DNA of 64,000 nt, taken from positions 14,795,646-14,859,645 of the forward strand of contig OZ020625.1 in NCBI GenBank assembly GCA_963971575.1, written 5' to 3'. A program made the position numbers and the translations under genes. Each line of letters begins with the position of its first letter. The stretch's first letter is position 1. Positions 55,542 to 64,000 of this stretch are shown here, in pieces. A model generated the notes under the pieces. That model was not told the origin of the DNA. It saw only the letters and a program-made list of their open reading frames with translations, and searched no databases. The DNA comes from Liopterus haemorrhoidalis (taxonomy: Eukaryota; Arthropoda; Insecta; Coleoptera; Dytiscidae).

Positions 55542-55745
55542 TTATTCATTGCAAAGGTATGTGGAAACATTTTCAATTTACCCTCTGATACCATTGGTAG
55601 CCAGAGATTTAATTTATCGCGCAGATTTAATTTTTTCAGTTGAAGATAAAATATTTTCATTTTTACCTTGTATATCAGAATTTACATTATTTAAAAGTTC
55701 AAATATATCAACTAAATTTGCCAACTTACTGCACCAATCATGATT
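55542..55745 (-). pseudogene. hAT transposase segment upstream of Helitron C
   Basis: Minus strand reads CSKLANLVDIFELLNNVNSD, GKNENILSSTEKINSARDKL and KMFPHTF, corresponding to the LxDIFxHLNxxNxxxQGRxENxL region of ZBED5-type hAT transposases. It joins in order with 53872-54159. Confidence 0.75.
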
Positions 55746-55848
55746 TGAAAGTAGGTTTTTTCGGGTCCGAGTACCCGGACTTCCTACTTTTTTATGATAT
55801 AAGAATTAGAAGAGCTATTAGATTCTCTTGTAAATGGTACTATGCCTT

Positions 55849-56584
55849 AGAGCAGGGATGAGCAACCTTTTTTTACAACGGGCCAACTAGAAATTTAAAA
55901 ATTTCCTGCGGGCCGCATACGAAATTTATTAAAATATGAACACAAGATGATAAACACAAATTATCTATTTATTAACAAAATAACAAAATTATTTAAAAAA
56001 AAATACACAAATAAAACATATAATAGAAATGCTAGGTATAAAAAAACAGTCAAAGATAATTATTATGGGGAAAAAATCATAAACAAATTTTAATGAGAAG
56101 TTTGGCATTGCTTCTTTGCAACCAATTGCTCTATATTGCTCTTATTTATGCTTTAAAATATATATGTATCTTCTGTAATTTAATGGCCTTTTTTGAAATT
56201 TGACAGACAAAAGCTTTGACGGGCCGCACGAAAAAGTACTCCGGGCCGCGGGTTGCTCATCCCTGCCTTAGAGGTCTGCACGGGCCTATTTTGGACCACC
56301 TTTACCCGGCCCGGCCCGTTATGTTACCAGTCCGGCCCGGCCCGAGCCCGACAAAATTTTAAATTTGACCCGAATAAACCTTGTTAAAAAAATATTCTGA
56401 TACAAAAATTGCTTACAATTTGTAATAATTATAAAACTAGAAATTAAAAAAAGTATATATTTTTTTTAACGAAGGTTTAAAAATATATTATTTAAAGGTA
56501 TTATTGTTCTTCTCCGGCCCGGCCCGGCCCGGCCCGAGCCCAAATATAATACATGTCAGTCGGCCCGAGCCCGTGCAGACCTCT
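55849..56584. mobile_element. GC-rich element with 10-bp TSD (MULE-like?)
   Basis: ACTATGCCTT is duplicated at 55839-55848 and 56585-56594. Termini AGAGGTCTGCACGGGC / GCCCGTGCAGACCTCT are perfect inverse repeats. The ends are followed by tandem GGCCC/CCGGC runs in an otherwise AT-rich interior. A 9-10-bp TSD is typical of Mutator-like elements. Contains a hAT MITE near its left end. Confidence 0.75.
55853..56265. mobile_element. hAT MITE, 413 bp
   Basis: TSD CCTTAGAG (55845-55852, 56266-56273). Perfect termini CAGGGATGAGCAACC / GGTTGCTCATCCCTG, with subterminal ACGGGCC and GGGCCGCGG. Inserted 4 bp inside the GC-rich element. Confidence 0.92.
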
Positions 56585-57000
56585 ACTATGCCTTCAGAGA
56601 AAATACAATTATTTGCAACAGATTTAATAAAGAGATTATTTGATGAGGATGAGGAACAGCAAAACACAATGAGCAGGGACATTCAAGTGAAAATAACCCC
56701 GAAAATACTACAGGAAACGCACTAACACTGGAAGAAGAACTCAATAAAATATTAGATAGTGCGAAACGTTCAATTTATCCAAGTTCCGAAGATAAATTTG
56801 CTTATCTTCACAAAGAATTTCAATTATTTTCAAAACCAAGAAAAAAAAACTGCATATTTGAAAAAATTGTACCAAGCGTTAATGACAATGAAACCAACAT
56901 CCACAAATTCCAAACGAAAATTTTCTGTAGCATCTAATTTCTGTACGAGAATTCGTTCTAGATTATCGGACAATTAATTAAGTGCATTAGTTTTTTTAAA

Positions 57001-57619
57001 GTGTATTGTTTAAATAAAAAATAATTGCTCGGGTATGTATTAAATATTTTAGTTTAGTTATTTTTTTTTTATTTTTTTGTTTGTTTATTTTATTATTTTT
57101 TTTCGGTACATTTACTGCAAACGTACTGAAACTATATGTAAATGATTTACATACACCTTATTATACATCTATAATATGTCACATATAACCATTTCATAAT
57201 TTTTCATATATCAAAGTTCTAAATTTTGTATTCTTAATAAATCAAATATTTCTTTAACAAAAATTTTACTTGCATTAGACTCGGACCTGATAAATAATAG
57301 GGAATACGCATAAAATTTATATTTCCTTAAAACTACATTTTTTTGATATTTTAATGTTAGTTATGTCACCTAACACAACAAAAATCACATTTTAATTAAT
57401 ATTATAGCCAAATTTTTTAATTAAAATATTGTAAATTTGAAATAAGCCGACCACGCCGCGAAGGTTGCCGAGTAGATACGACTGAGATTGTTGCGGTTTG
57501 ACGTCACAGATACAGACAAAACATAATGTTTACGTGTTTATATTGTATTGTTTGAGAGTTTTGTATTTGTTTTTAAACAATTTTTCACGCATTTATTATT
57601 AAAATAATTTATAAAATAT
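57001..57619. other. no gene recognised
   Basis: AT-rich. A GC-richer stretch GACCACGCCGCGAAGGTTGC...TTTGACGTCACAG near 57450-57505 could be a promoter or TE terminus related to 58560-58600 (ATGACGTCACACGTCG), but no element was resolved. Confidence 0.4.
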
Positions 57620-57635
57620 ATGTACTCACATTAAA

Positions 57636-57831
57636 ATGGTCTTCACAAACATAAAGTTTACTTTTTTCTGAAATATCGGTTTTATTTCGCCTCATAGCTT
57701 TTCTCTTGTTTTTCGTCATCAGGTAATGATATAAATTATTTTTTTGGATTTCTAATTGAACTATTTGTGCACATTGGTACTAAACAATATTTTCGACTAT
57801 GTTTCGAAGTACTGGGGCCTGGATCTTCCAT
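57636..57831 (-). pseudogene. THAP-type zinc finger exon, damaged
   Basis: The minus strand from ATG 57831 gives MEDPGPSTSKHSRKYCLVPM then CTNSS...; an in-frame stop follows at NPKK. A one-base frame change near 57695 leads to RRNKTDISEKSKLYVCEDHF. The spacing C-x4-C...C-x2-H is that of a THAP DNA-binding domain. The piece ends at GTGAGTACAT (57637-57628), a good 5' splice site. THAP domains occur in host regulators and in P/Kolobok-type transposases; which applies is unknown. Confidence 0.5.
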
Positions 57832-57974
57832 ATTTTATATATTTTAATATAAAATTTAATTCGGTAAACATGTATACATTGTTTTTATAGAATTAAACTT
57901 TATTTTAATTAAAATCACTCTAACTTTACATAACCTATAAAAGTTATACAAACAAATAAGTTCACAACAGACTA

Positions 57975-58531
57975 CAGTACCTAGACAAAATATTATAACC
58001 ACTTATGAATTTTTAAAAATTCATTGTTTTACACAAAATTAACAAAATAGTAATACACCAATTTTATTTTGATTTTGTATTTTATTGTTTCCAATTATTT
58101 TAGTACATTTATAAAATGTTTTTTAATTTTTTGTGTTGCCTCCTTTGCTTTTATTACTGCCGCAATTCTTCGAGGCATACTCTCAATACATGCCCTAATA
58201 CAATTTTCAATTTCTGGAGAGCCATGCCATACTTTTTTAATATTATCTATTAAAACTAGTTTATTAGTATTATTTAAATCATAAACAAGTCTTTTCAGGG
58301 GGTTCCAAACATTTTCGATAGGATTGATATCCGGCGAATTACCTGGCCAGGACAAAATCGATACTTTTTGTTCTTACAAATCAGTTTCAGAATAAAAATA
58401 CAGAGAAAATACAAAAAAAAAGATGTTTAAAATGGCTTATCTTTTAATAAATTCAAGATATGTTAAAGAAATAAATAAAGTAGCATATGATTATATGTCG
58501 GCATTTTTAATAAACAGTTGTCTAGGTACTG
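57975..58531 (-). mobile_element. Tc1-type element with internal deletion
   Basis: Flanked by TA. Ends CAGTACCTAGACAA / TTGTCTAGGTACTG. About 557 bp, retaining only the 3' end of a transposase gene. Confidence 0.8.
58095..58372 (-). pseudogene. Tc1 transposase C-terminal fragment
   Basis: Reads WPGNSPDINPIENVWNPLKR, which holds the third catalytic residue (Glu of NPIENVW) of the DD34E triad, then PRRIAAVIKAKEA and the C-terminus. The first two acidic residues are deleted. Confidence 0.85.
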
Positions 58532-58900
58532 TATGTACGCTGGGTAGACTAGTAGTGTCATGTGTCAGTTAGAAGGGTATGACGTCACACGTCGTTTTCG
58601 CGCGCTACATACATATGATTTTTTTAAGCCTTCAAATTAAAAAAAAAAAAAAAAAAAACTGTTTTTTATGTTTATATGCAACAAGAGGAATATAATAAAT
58701 TTTTTTTTAAAAATCATGCCTATCCCCTATTGTAGACTCGATTCGGACTCGCCGAGTCTAAAAAGACCGGGTATTCCCAAACCCTATTTGAAAGCAATAT
58801 GCAAAATTCTTGTTATCTTCTAAATTAAAAAATCAGCTGTGGCCACCACAGGACCGACCGCCATCGTAAAATACTTATATAATAGTATATTCTGTAACAA
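58532..58900. other. no gene; contains poly(A)-rich run
   Basis: A short CG-containing stretch (ATGACGTCACACGTCGTTTT, 58579-58598) is followed by an A18-type run near 58640. Nothing coding. Confidence 0.4.
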
Positions 58901-58996
58901 GGTTGGAATGAGAAAATTCGATGCGAGTGGAAAATTCCGAGCGCGAGCCGCAGGCGAGCGCGAGGAACCACGAGCATCGAATTTTCTCTTCCAACC
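58901..58996. repeat. GC-rich foldback hairpin
   Basis: Arms GGTTGGAATGAGAAAATTCG (58901-) and its near-perfect inverse (58974-58996) enclose GAGCGCGAGCCGCAGGCGAG. Probably the end of a larger foldback/MITE element. A related TTATTCCGTAACAAGTGATG stretch is at 59280. Confidence 0.65.
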
Positions 58997-59494
58997 GAGT
59001 CACAGACCCTACTTTCTCCACGACCACCAGAAAGGAAAAAAAAAATTAACAAATAATTATTTTAACAAACATTTTATCTTAACACATAGTTTATATACAT
59101 AACAAATTAATCAATTAATTAAACTATTTTTTTTATTCATTATTTGTTTAATTTTAATTTAATTTGCCGCACATCGGCCACTATTTTAGGTTAGGAAGTT
59201 ATGTTGCATTTATTTAATGTAAACGTTGCATATATCTTAATGTAACCCTACTAAAACAAAAGACAACAAGTATGGAATAGTTATTCCGTAACAAGTGATG
59301 GAATGAAATACACGCAAAATGCATAAGAAGATAAGTGCTTTAGAATAACATCCCAACTCTTGTGTTAGAATATTAACTTTCTGTAGTCAAAATCGGTTTT
59401 AGAATTGGTAAATTCTATAGTGGTCGTGGAGAAAATACATTCTAGCAGCAGAGTAGAAATAACTTGGCCTAATATTTTCTAACAGAGATATTAT
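58997..59494. other. no gene recognised
   Basis: AT-rich, with no coding sequence. Only the TCCGTAACAAG...GGAATG echo of the foldback arm near 59284 stands out. Confidence 0.4.
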
Positions 59495-59755
59495 TTTTTG
59501 TTCAATAATTTTTTTCGAAATATTTTTCTGTTTCTGAAATATTCACAAAAATCTTAAAATCGACACGAGTAAACTCCCATTTTTAGTCAACCGATTTTTA
59601 CCAAAAATTGATCGACTCGTGCAATTGATGGCAGAAGCTTAAATGCGAAGTTTCATAAAAATCCTTTCAGCCGAATTTGCTCTGCACGTGTACACAGACA
59701 GACGGACAGACAGACCGACAGACATCTTGCTAAAAATAGTCAAAACGTTATGTAG
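59495..59755 (-). repeat. repeat U, copy 2
   Basis: Inverse of 44985-45260 with divergence: CTTAAAATCGACACGAGTAA, GACAGACGGACAGACAGACC and GCTAAAAATAGTCAAAA match the other copy in reverse. Confidence 0.65.
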
Positions 59756-60685
59756 GGACCTCAATTCGTGGAGATCCATCGAAATGTCGAAATGTATTAA
59801 CTTCATTCATAACAAACATTTCACTTGTACTACAATATTTGGACCCATTGATAACTCTAAATGCATTGTGATAGCAAACAACTAATTTACGAATACCGGT
59901 TTTGGTGGTGTTAGCCCAAAGAGCAGATGTATACATACTGCCAGAAAACGTATTAAAGAGGTATTTACGTACAACAGTACTGCATCTAGAGAATCTATGG
60001 TTTAGCATATTTGCTTTAACACATACAGAGCGACATTGCCTATCAATGTCAGCTGTATCATTTAAATCATCACAGATGATATGTCCAAGATAACACACAG
60101 AAGGTACTCTCTTAACGCACTGACCATTGAGAGAAATGTCGGGCACTGTATATCTCTTATTCTTGGGCTGAAATACAATAAACTCTGTTTTATTAACATT
60201 ATAAATTAGGCCATGCTCCAGAGCATAAGATTCACACAGTGCCAGCAATTTCCTCAATCCAGCCAAAGATGGTGCAAAGACCACCATGTCATCAGCATAG
60301 CTGATATGGTTAATGATGAGTCAACCATACAGCCAATCCTTTCCTCGTTCAGCCGTCGACTCAAATCATCCATGTAGATGTTGAACAAGGAAGGTGATAA
60401 CAGGCCACCCTGTCGTACTCCTGTGTTTTGTATAAACGCACTGGATTTAGCTGTGCCCCAGCGAACTCTTTTTTGTTCTTTATCAAACCAATGGTGCGAT
60501 ACAGAGGTTATTCGAGGGCAGACGTTCTTCTTCAAGAGTATCTGTAGAAGTTTTCCTCTATCCACCCGTTCAAAAGCGCGGCTAAGGTCTAATAAGCACG
60601 CGAATACGGGCGTCTCTCGCTGTAGGTACTGCATTATAGTTGACTTCAACAAATATATCGCCATATCTGTGCCATGAAATTTTTG
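59756..60685 (-). pseudogene. LINE K: RT core to C-terminal region
   Basis: From 60685: HGTDMAIYLLKSTIMQYL, VFACLLDLSRAFERVDRGKL, NTGVRQGGLLSPSLFNIYMD, then a frame change near 60290 right at the catalytic SYADDM box, and MVVFAPSLAGLRKLL through CYLGHIICDDLNDTADIDRQ to ALWANTTKTGIRKLVVCYHN. GVRQGGLLSP is the motif of the R2/RTE-like side of LINEs rather than Jockey. 5'- and 3'-truncated. A related fragment is at 26010-26190. Confidence 0.8.
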
Positions 60686-61190
60686 CTTCATCTTTGTCGA
60701 AGGATGAGTTTAAGAATGTGGTATCGTCCGCAAATAAGATAGATTTAGAATTTTTTATATTTGAAGGTAGATCGTTTATATAAATCAGGAAGAGTAACGG
60801 CCCGAGGATCGATCCTTGGGGTACAGAGTGCTTGTTAAAAAGGATAGACGATCTAATTTTATTTATTTCTACAATTTGTGAGCGATCTGTTAAATATGAA
60901 CATAGTAATTTGAGTGATATGCCTCTAACACCATAAAAAGATAATTTATCTAATAAGATATCATGAGAGACACTATCAAACACTTTGCTAAGGTCGCAAA
61001 ACGTTGCACTGACGAACTCTTCGTCAAAAAACTTTAACAAAAATGTAATTGCACTAACAACTGCAAGAGTAGTAGACTTTCCCTGCCTGAATCCAAACTG
61101 TTGCGCTGTAAATAAATTATTTTTTTCAAAGTACGACATTAATCTTGTTTTTATTATTGATTCTAAAATTTTTGAGATAACTGGAAGTAT
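60686..61190 (-). pseudogene. LINE L: RT N-terminal half
   Basis: Jockey-like: LPVISKILESIIKTRLMSYF, FTAQQFGFRQGKSTTLAVVS, ATFCDLSKVFDSVSHDILLD, SVPQGSILGPLLFLIYINDL and the catalytic LFADDTTFL, ending SSFDKDEAK. It is joined within the same ORF to LINE K, whose N-terminal end follows without a gap, so the second half of this RT is missing or replaced. Confidence 0.8.
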
Positions 61191-61405
61191 TTATTTATTT
61201 ATTGAAATAAAGGACACTCCAGACCAAAGGTCCCAACTGTGCCCGTAGTCCCATACAAGTTTTACTACATTAAGTTATATCTTATACTATAATATAATAA
61301 AATAACGTTATGTTCAGCTCATTTGGTTTTTGAATACATATATAAATCAAATATACAATTACATTACATATTCAGTGCAGTAGTATGATGTATTATGAAA
61401 AGGTT

Positions 61406-62689
61406 TCACATAGTATACAAAGTCTTTTTGAACAATGCGAAATTCATATAAAATAAGTCTAATTCTCCAATTACTTCCAGACTTTCGTTATAAAGGGTTG
61501 CCATTCGATTAAGTGGACTCATTTTGTGCTGTTCGGTTCTGGCTTGCTCAATTTGGAATAAAGTATTTCTTTTTCGTACTCCAACACGCGGTACTCTTAA
61601 ACAAATTTGGGAGAGGATATCTGGACATGAGAGGTCGCCATTCCATATTTTGTGTAGTATAAGTAAACTAGTAATATCGCGTCTGGTACTAAGTGACACT
61701 ACAGAATATTGTGTTAGCAACAAAGTATGTGAAACATACTTAGGGTAAATACCTGTCATTCTGAAGTCCACGCATCGTAGAAATTTTGTCTGCACCGACT
61801 CTATAAACTTTATATATTTAAAGTGGAATGGCGACCAAACCACAGATGCATATTCCAACTTGCTTCTTATGAGAGTATTAAACAGTGTTTTATATGTCTG
61901 TGGTTTTCGGAAATCCTTCCCCATCCTTAGTACCAGCCCAACCATTTTGAAGCTGTCGTTGACCAGTTTCGTTATATGTGCATTAAAATTCAGAGACTCA
62001 TCAAAAGTAATACCTAGATCCTGCACAAACCTTGTCCTTTCGATGTTGATACTATTCATTTCATAATTATATATAAAAGGATTGCGGTTTCTGTTAAAGG
62101 ACATTAGCTTACATTTTGCTGGATTAAAATGCAGGCCAGTAGCTGAGCTCCAATCTGACAACATATTAAGATCATGTTCTAAGTCATAGCAATCTGAGAG
62201 ACTGTTAATTTGCTTGTATATCTTTATGTCATCCGCATATAGTAGGCATTGACTTTTTGTGATATGTTTGGGAATATCATTCACCGCCAACAAGAACAAC
62301 AATGGGCCAAGGTTCGAACCTTGCGGGACCCCGGACGGTGTCGAGAAGGGTCGTGATCGAAAACCTTCGTATTCCACATATTGGTGTCTTCGACTTAGAT
62401 ATGAGAAAAACCATCTAATAGTATCATCAGAAGCGTCAAATGAACTTAAACATCTTAACAAAAGTGTATGTGGTACCTTATCAAATGCCTTACTCATATC
62501 TAAGTAAATGACATCCGTTTGCCGGCCTAGATCCAAGTTATTTGAAATAACTTGAGTGATAGTAAGAAGATTCGTGGTGGTTGACTTTTTGGGCAAAAAG
62601 CCGTGTTGATATTGTGTGATATGCGGTGATACATATCGGTAAAGACGTCTGTACACAATTTGTTCAAATATCTTAGCGGAAGAGGACAA
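61406..62689 (-). pseudogene. LINE M reverse transcriptase, 427 codons open
   Basis: Conserved blocks in order: SSAKIFEQIVYRRLYRYV, QHGFLPKKSTTTNLLTI, DVIYLDMSKAFDKVPHTLLL, TPSGVPQGSNLGPLLFLLAV, catalytic YADD in LLYADDIKIYK, LHFNPAKCKLMSFNR, DLGITFDESLNFNAHI, RSKLEYASVVWSPF and the C-terminal STRRDITSLLILHKI region. The finger part (NFRPISN) lies upstream in another frame. RT activity would require it. Confidence 0.85.
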
Positions 62690-63280
62690 GATGGATTTGA
62701 GATGGGTCTGAAGTTGTCCAGTTTATCGATATTAGCTTTTTTTGTATTGGAGTTATTTTTGCATTTTTTAGGGCTTCCGGGAAAATACCCTTCTCCAAAC
62801 ATAAATTAAAAATGAATTCTAATGGTGGACATATTATGTCGCTAATATGTTTTACTATTGTAGAGTTGAACCCGTATATATCTGTGCTTTGTTTGTTATT
62901 CAAGTTTTTAATAATATTTTTTATTTCGTGTAAATCGGTTGGATACATAAACAAGGAATAATCTGGACTCAAAAATGTTGTGTTTAAAAAAGTAATAGGT
63001 GAAGCATTCGGAAGTGGAAGTTCATTGTGTATCATATATTACAAGCCACATCTACTAAATATTTGTTAAATTGTTCACAGGTAAAACTTGTCTCCATTAC
63101 TTTGCTTGATGAGGATAATTCATTATTTATAACATGCCACACAGCCTTTGATCTATTATCTGAATTGTGTATATAGTTACTGTTATAAAGTTTTTTTGCT
63201 ATGGCTAATTTAGTTTTGTAATGTTTTTTGAAGTTTTTATACAGGTTTACTAAATATTGGGTGTTAAATTTTTTTGACAA
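62673..63280 (-). pseudogene. LINE M linker and RT fingers
   Basis: Segments 63280-63032 (SKAVWHVINNELSS) and 63035-62690 (FSTIVKHISDIICPPLEFIF-like and LEKGIFPEALKNAKITPI), typical of the region between endonuclease and RT. Frame changes separate them from each other and from the RT. Confidence 0.75.
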
Positions 63281-63364
63281 ATAAAAAATGAGTCCAAGCG
63301 TATTTTTAATTTTAAGTAATTCAGGAGTGAACCAGTTAGATTTTTTTTTTTATTTTAGTCTTTT

Positions 63365-63715
63365 TTATAGGAAAGGCGCAATGATAAGAATATAATAAAA
63401 TATTGTGAAAAATTTCGAAGCATTCATCGGGTCATTCAAGGGGTTATTCAGTTTATATATGAGTTTCCAATCAGTTGCTAGCAAATTGTTATAATACATA
63501 TCGAGACCGTTTACCGTTATGGGTCTGCAATATGTTGGTTTAATACTAATATCGTTTTCATTCTGCTCAGTGTAGAATGATATTGTTTGCGCAAAATGAT
63601 CCGATAAATGATCTTTAATCACTGTAGATTGGTAGTTTACAGTATTCACAAATATGTTGTCAATGCAGCATGCTGACGTAGCTGTAACGCGGGTTGGTTC
63701 AAAAATCGTTTGATG
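63365..63715 (-). pseudogene. LINE M endonuclease C-terminal fragment
   Basis: Reads FEPTRVTATSACCIDNIFVN and KDHLSDHFAQTISF. The SDH motif contains catalytic residues of the APE-type endonuclease that nicks the target. The N-terminal ~150 residues are missing. Confidence 0.75.
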
Positions 63716-64000
63716 TAATGGCTCAGTTACACGATGCAAGTAACTTGCACCAGTAAGTACTTGCACCAGTCACTGGCATCGTGTAAACGTACATGCAGTA
63801 CTGGTTCCAGTACTGGCACAAGTATCTCATGCAAGTCAAGTGAATAGAAGCCGTTCCTATTTACTGGCACAAGTAGCCGTGCCAGTGACTTAAAAATGGC
63901 CGCCCTGATCAGCTGATGTATTTTCGCGGTTACAAAAACAAACTTTTTCACACCTTTTTTTAATAAATGTAGTTTTTGGCGCCAATTCATTTTTGTTTAG
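63716..64000. mobile_element. terminus of an unidentified DNA transposon
   Basis: TTACACGATGCAAGTAACTT is followed by several near-repeats of (A)AGTACTTGCACCAGTCACTGGCA and CCAGTACTGGCACAAGT up to 63890, then AAAATGGCCGCCCTGATCAG. Such a palindromic, repeat-rich end next to a TTA suggests a PIF/Harbinger-like terminus. Most of the element would lie beyond the window. Confidence 0.45.

Larger units (their letters stand above)
53138..55745 (-). mobile_element. hAT element (ZBED5/FAM200-like transposase) broken by three insertions
   Basis: The left terminus CAGTGTTTTTCAACC lies at 53138. Transposase pieces read in one order on the minus strand from 55745 to 53390, interrupted by Helitron C (54160-55541) and a MITE (53545-53871); Helitron C itself carries a hAT MITE. 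The other terminus was not identified. Confidence 0.7.
55746..57000 (+). pseudogene. second hAT transposase relic, plus strand
   Basis: Broken pieces: RIRRAIRFSCKWYYAL (55800-55848), KIQLFATDLIKRLFDEDEEQ (56600-56660), then MKPTSTNSKRKFSVASNFCT and RIRSRLSDN (56885-56975) with the C-terminal SALVFLKCIV after a stop. The last block is the hAT dimerisation motif. Split by the GC-rich element at 55849-56584. Confidence 0.7.
61191..63715 (-). mobile_element. LINE M, long copy from endonuclease C-terminus to 3' tail
   Basis: Minus strand: endonuclease end (63710-63400, with SDHFAQTI), linker, RT (62690-61406) and a 3' UTR ending CCTTTATTTCAATAAATAAA at ~61190. The 5' end is cut by an unrelated TE terminus at about 63716. 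Three or four frame changes (63360, 63030, ~62770, ~62690) disable it. Confidence 0.8.

Overview
This 64 kb window looks like nuclear DNA of an arthropod, almost certainly an insect. It is AT-rich and has GT-AG introns, an arthropod-type initiator and insect transposon lineages: mariner, piggyBac, hAT, Helitron, Ty3/gypsy with a tRNA-Ser-like primer site, an errantivirus-like element, and Jockey/CR1-like LINEs. Nothing bacterial is present. Most of the window is transposable elements (TEs) inserted into one another. No species call is justified.

Layout. 1-2.8 kb: LINE tail, truncated mariner, 5' fragment of a gypsy element. 2.8-9.1 kb: Helitron A (5' TC, 3' hairpin plus CTAG, A/T target), interrupted by a young Ty3/gypsy element with identical LTRs. 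9.1-18.2 kb: a LINE holding a TTAA-flanked piggyBac relic, which itself holds Helitron D full of ~295 bp satellite units; a second LINE and an IS630/Tc1-type transposase relic follow. 18.5-25.5 kb: Helitron B (sister of A, carrying an 8-bp-TSD element and a TA MITE), then Helitron E (sister of D). 26-36 kb: LINE 3' ends and hAT elements with exact 8-bp target duplications, one of them holding a complete but dead mariner. 36.7-43.2 kb: an errantivirus-like endogenous element on the minus strand, with a hAT MITE in its integrase and only an env remnant. 43-49 kb: nested MITEs. 49.7-51.5 kb: an apparently intact five-exon gene. 52-64 kb: more hAT, Helitron, Tc1, THAP and LINE remains.

Two stretches look like host genes. 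The stronger is at 49719-51470 (+). Five exons join in frame at GT-AG sites into a 194-residue protein with an SGNH/OSK-like fold signature but no catalytic Ser or His. Its 3' region carries a perfect histone-type stem-loop 53 nt after the stop codon, a signal for non-polyadenylated, S-phase-coupled mRNA that is normally seen on histone genes. The weaker is a signal-peptide exon with a GTGAGT donor at 36024-36068.

A further unusual point is a TE family with four copies here (30.3, 34.5, 46.3 and 52.0 kb). Each copy carries a tRNA-like cassette with A box, B box and T-run, and the cassettes differ more between copies than the flanking TE sequence does. The element genes do not form pathways together. 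What the window shows is an insertion history plus one or two host transcription units embedded in it.
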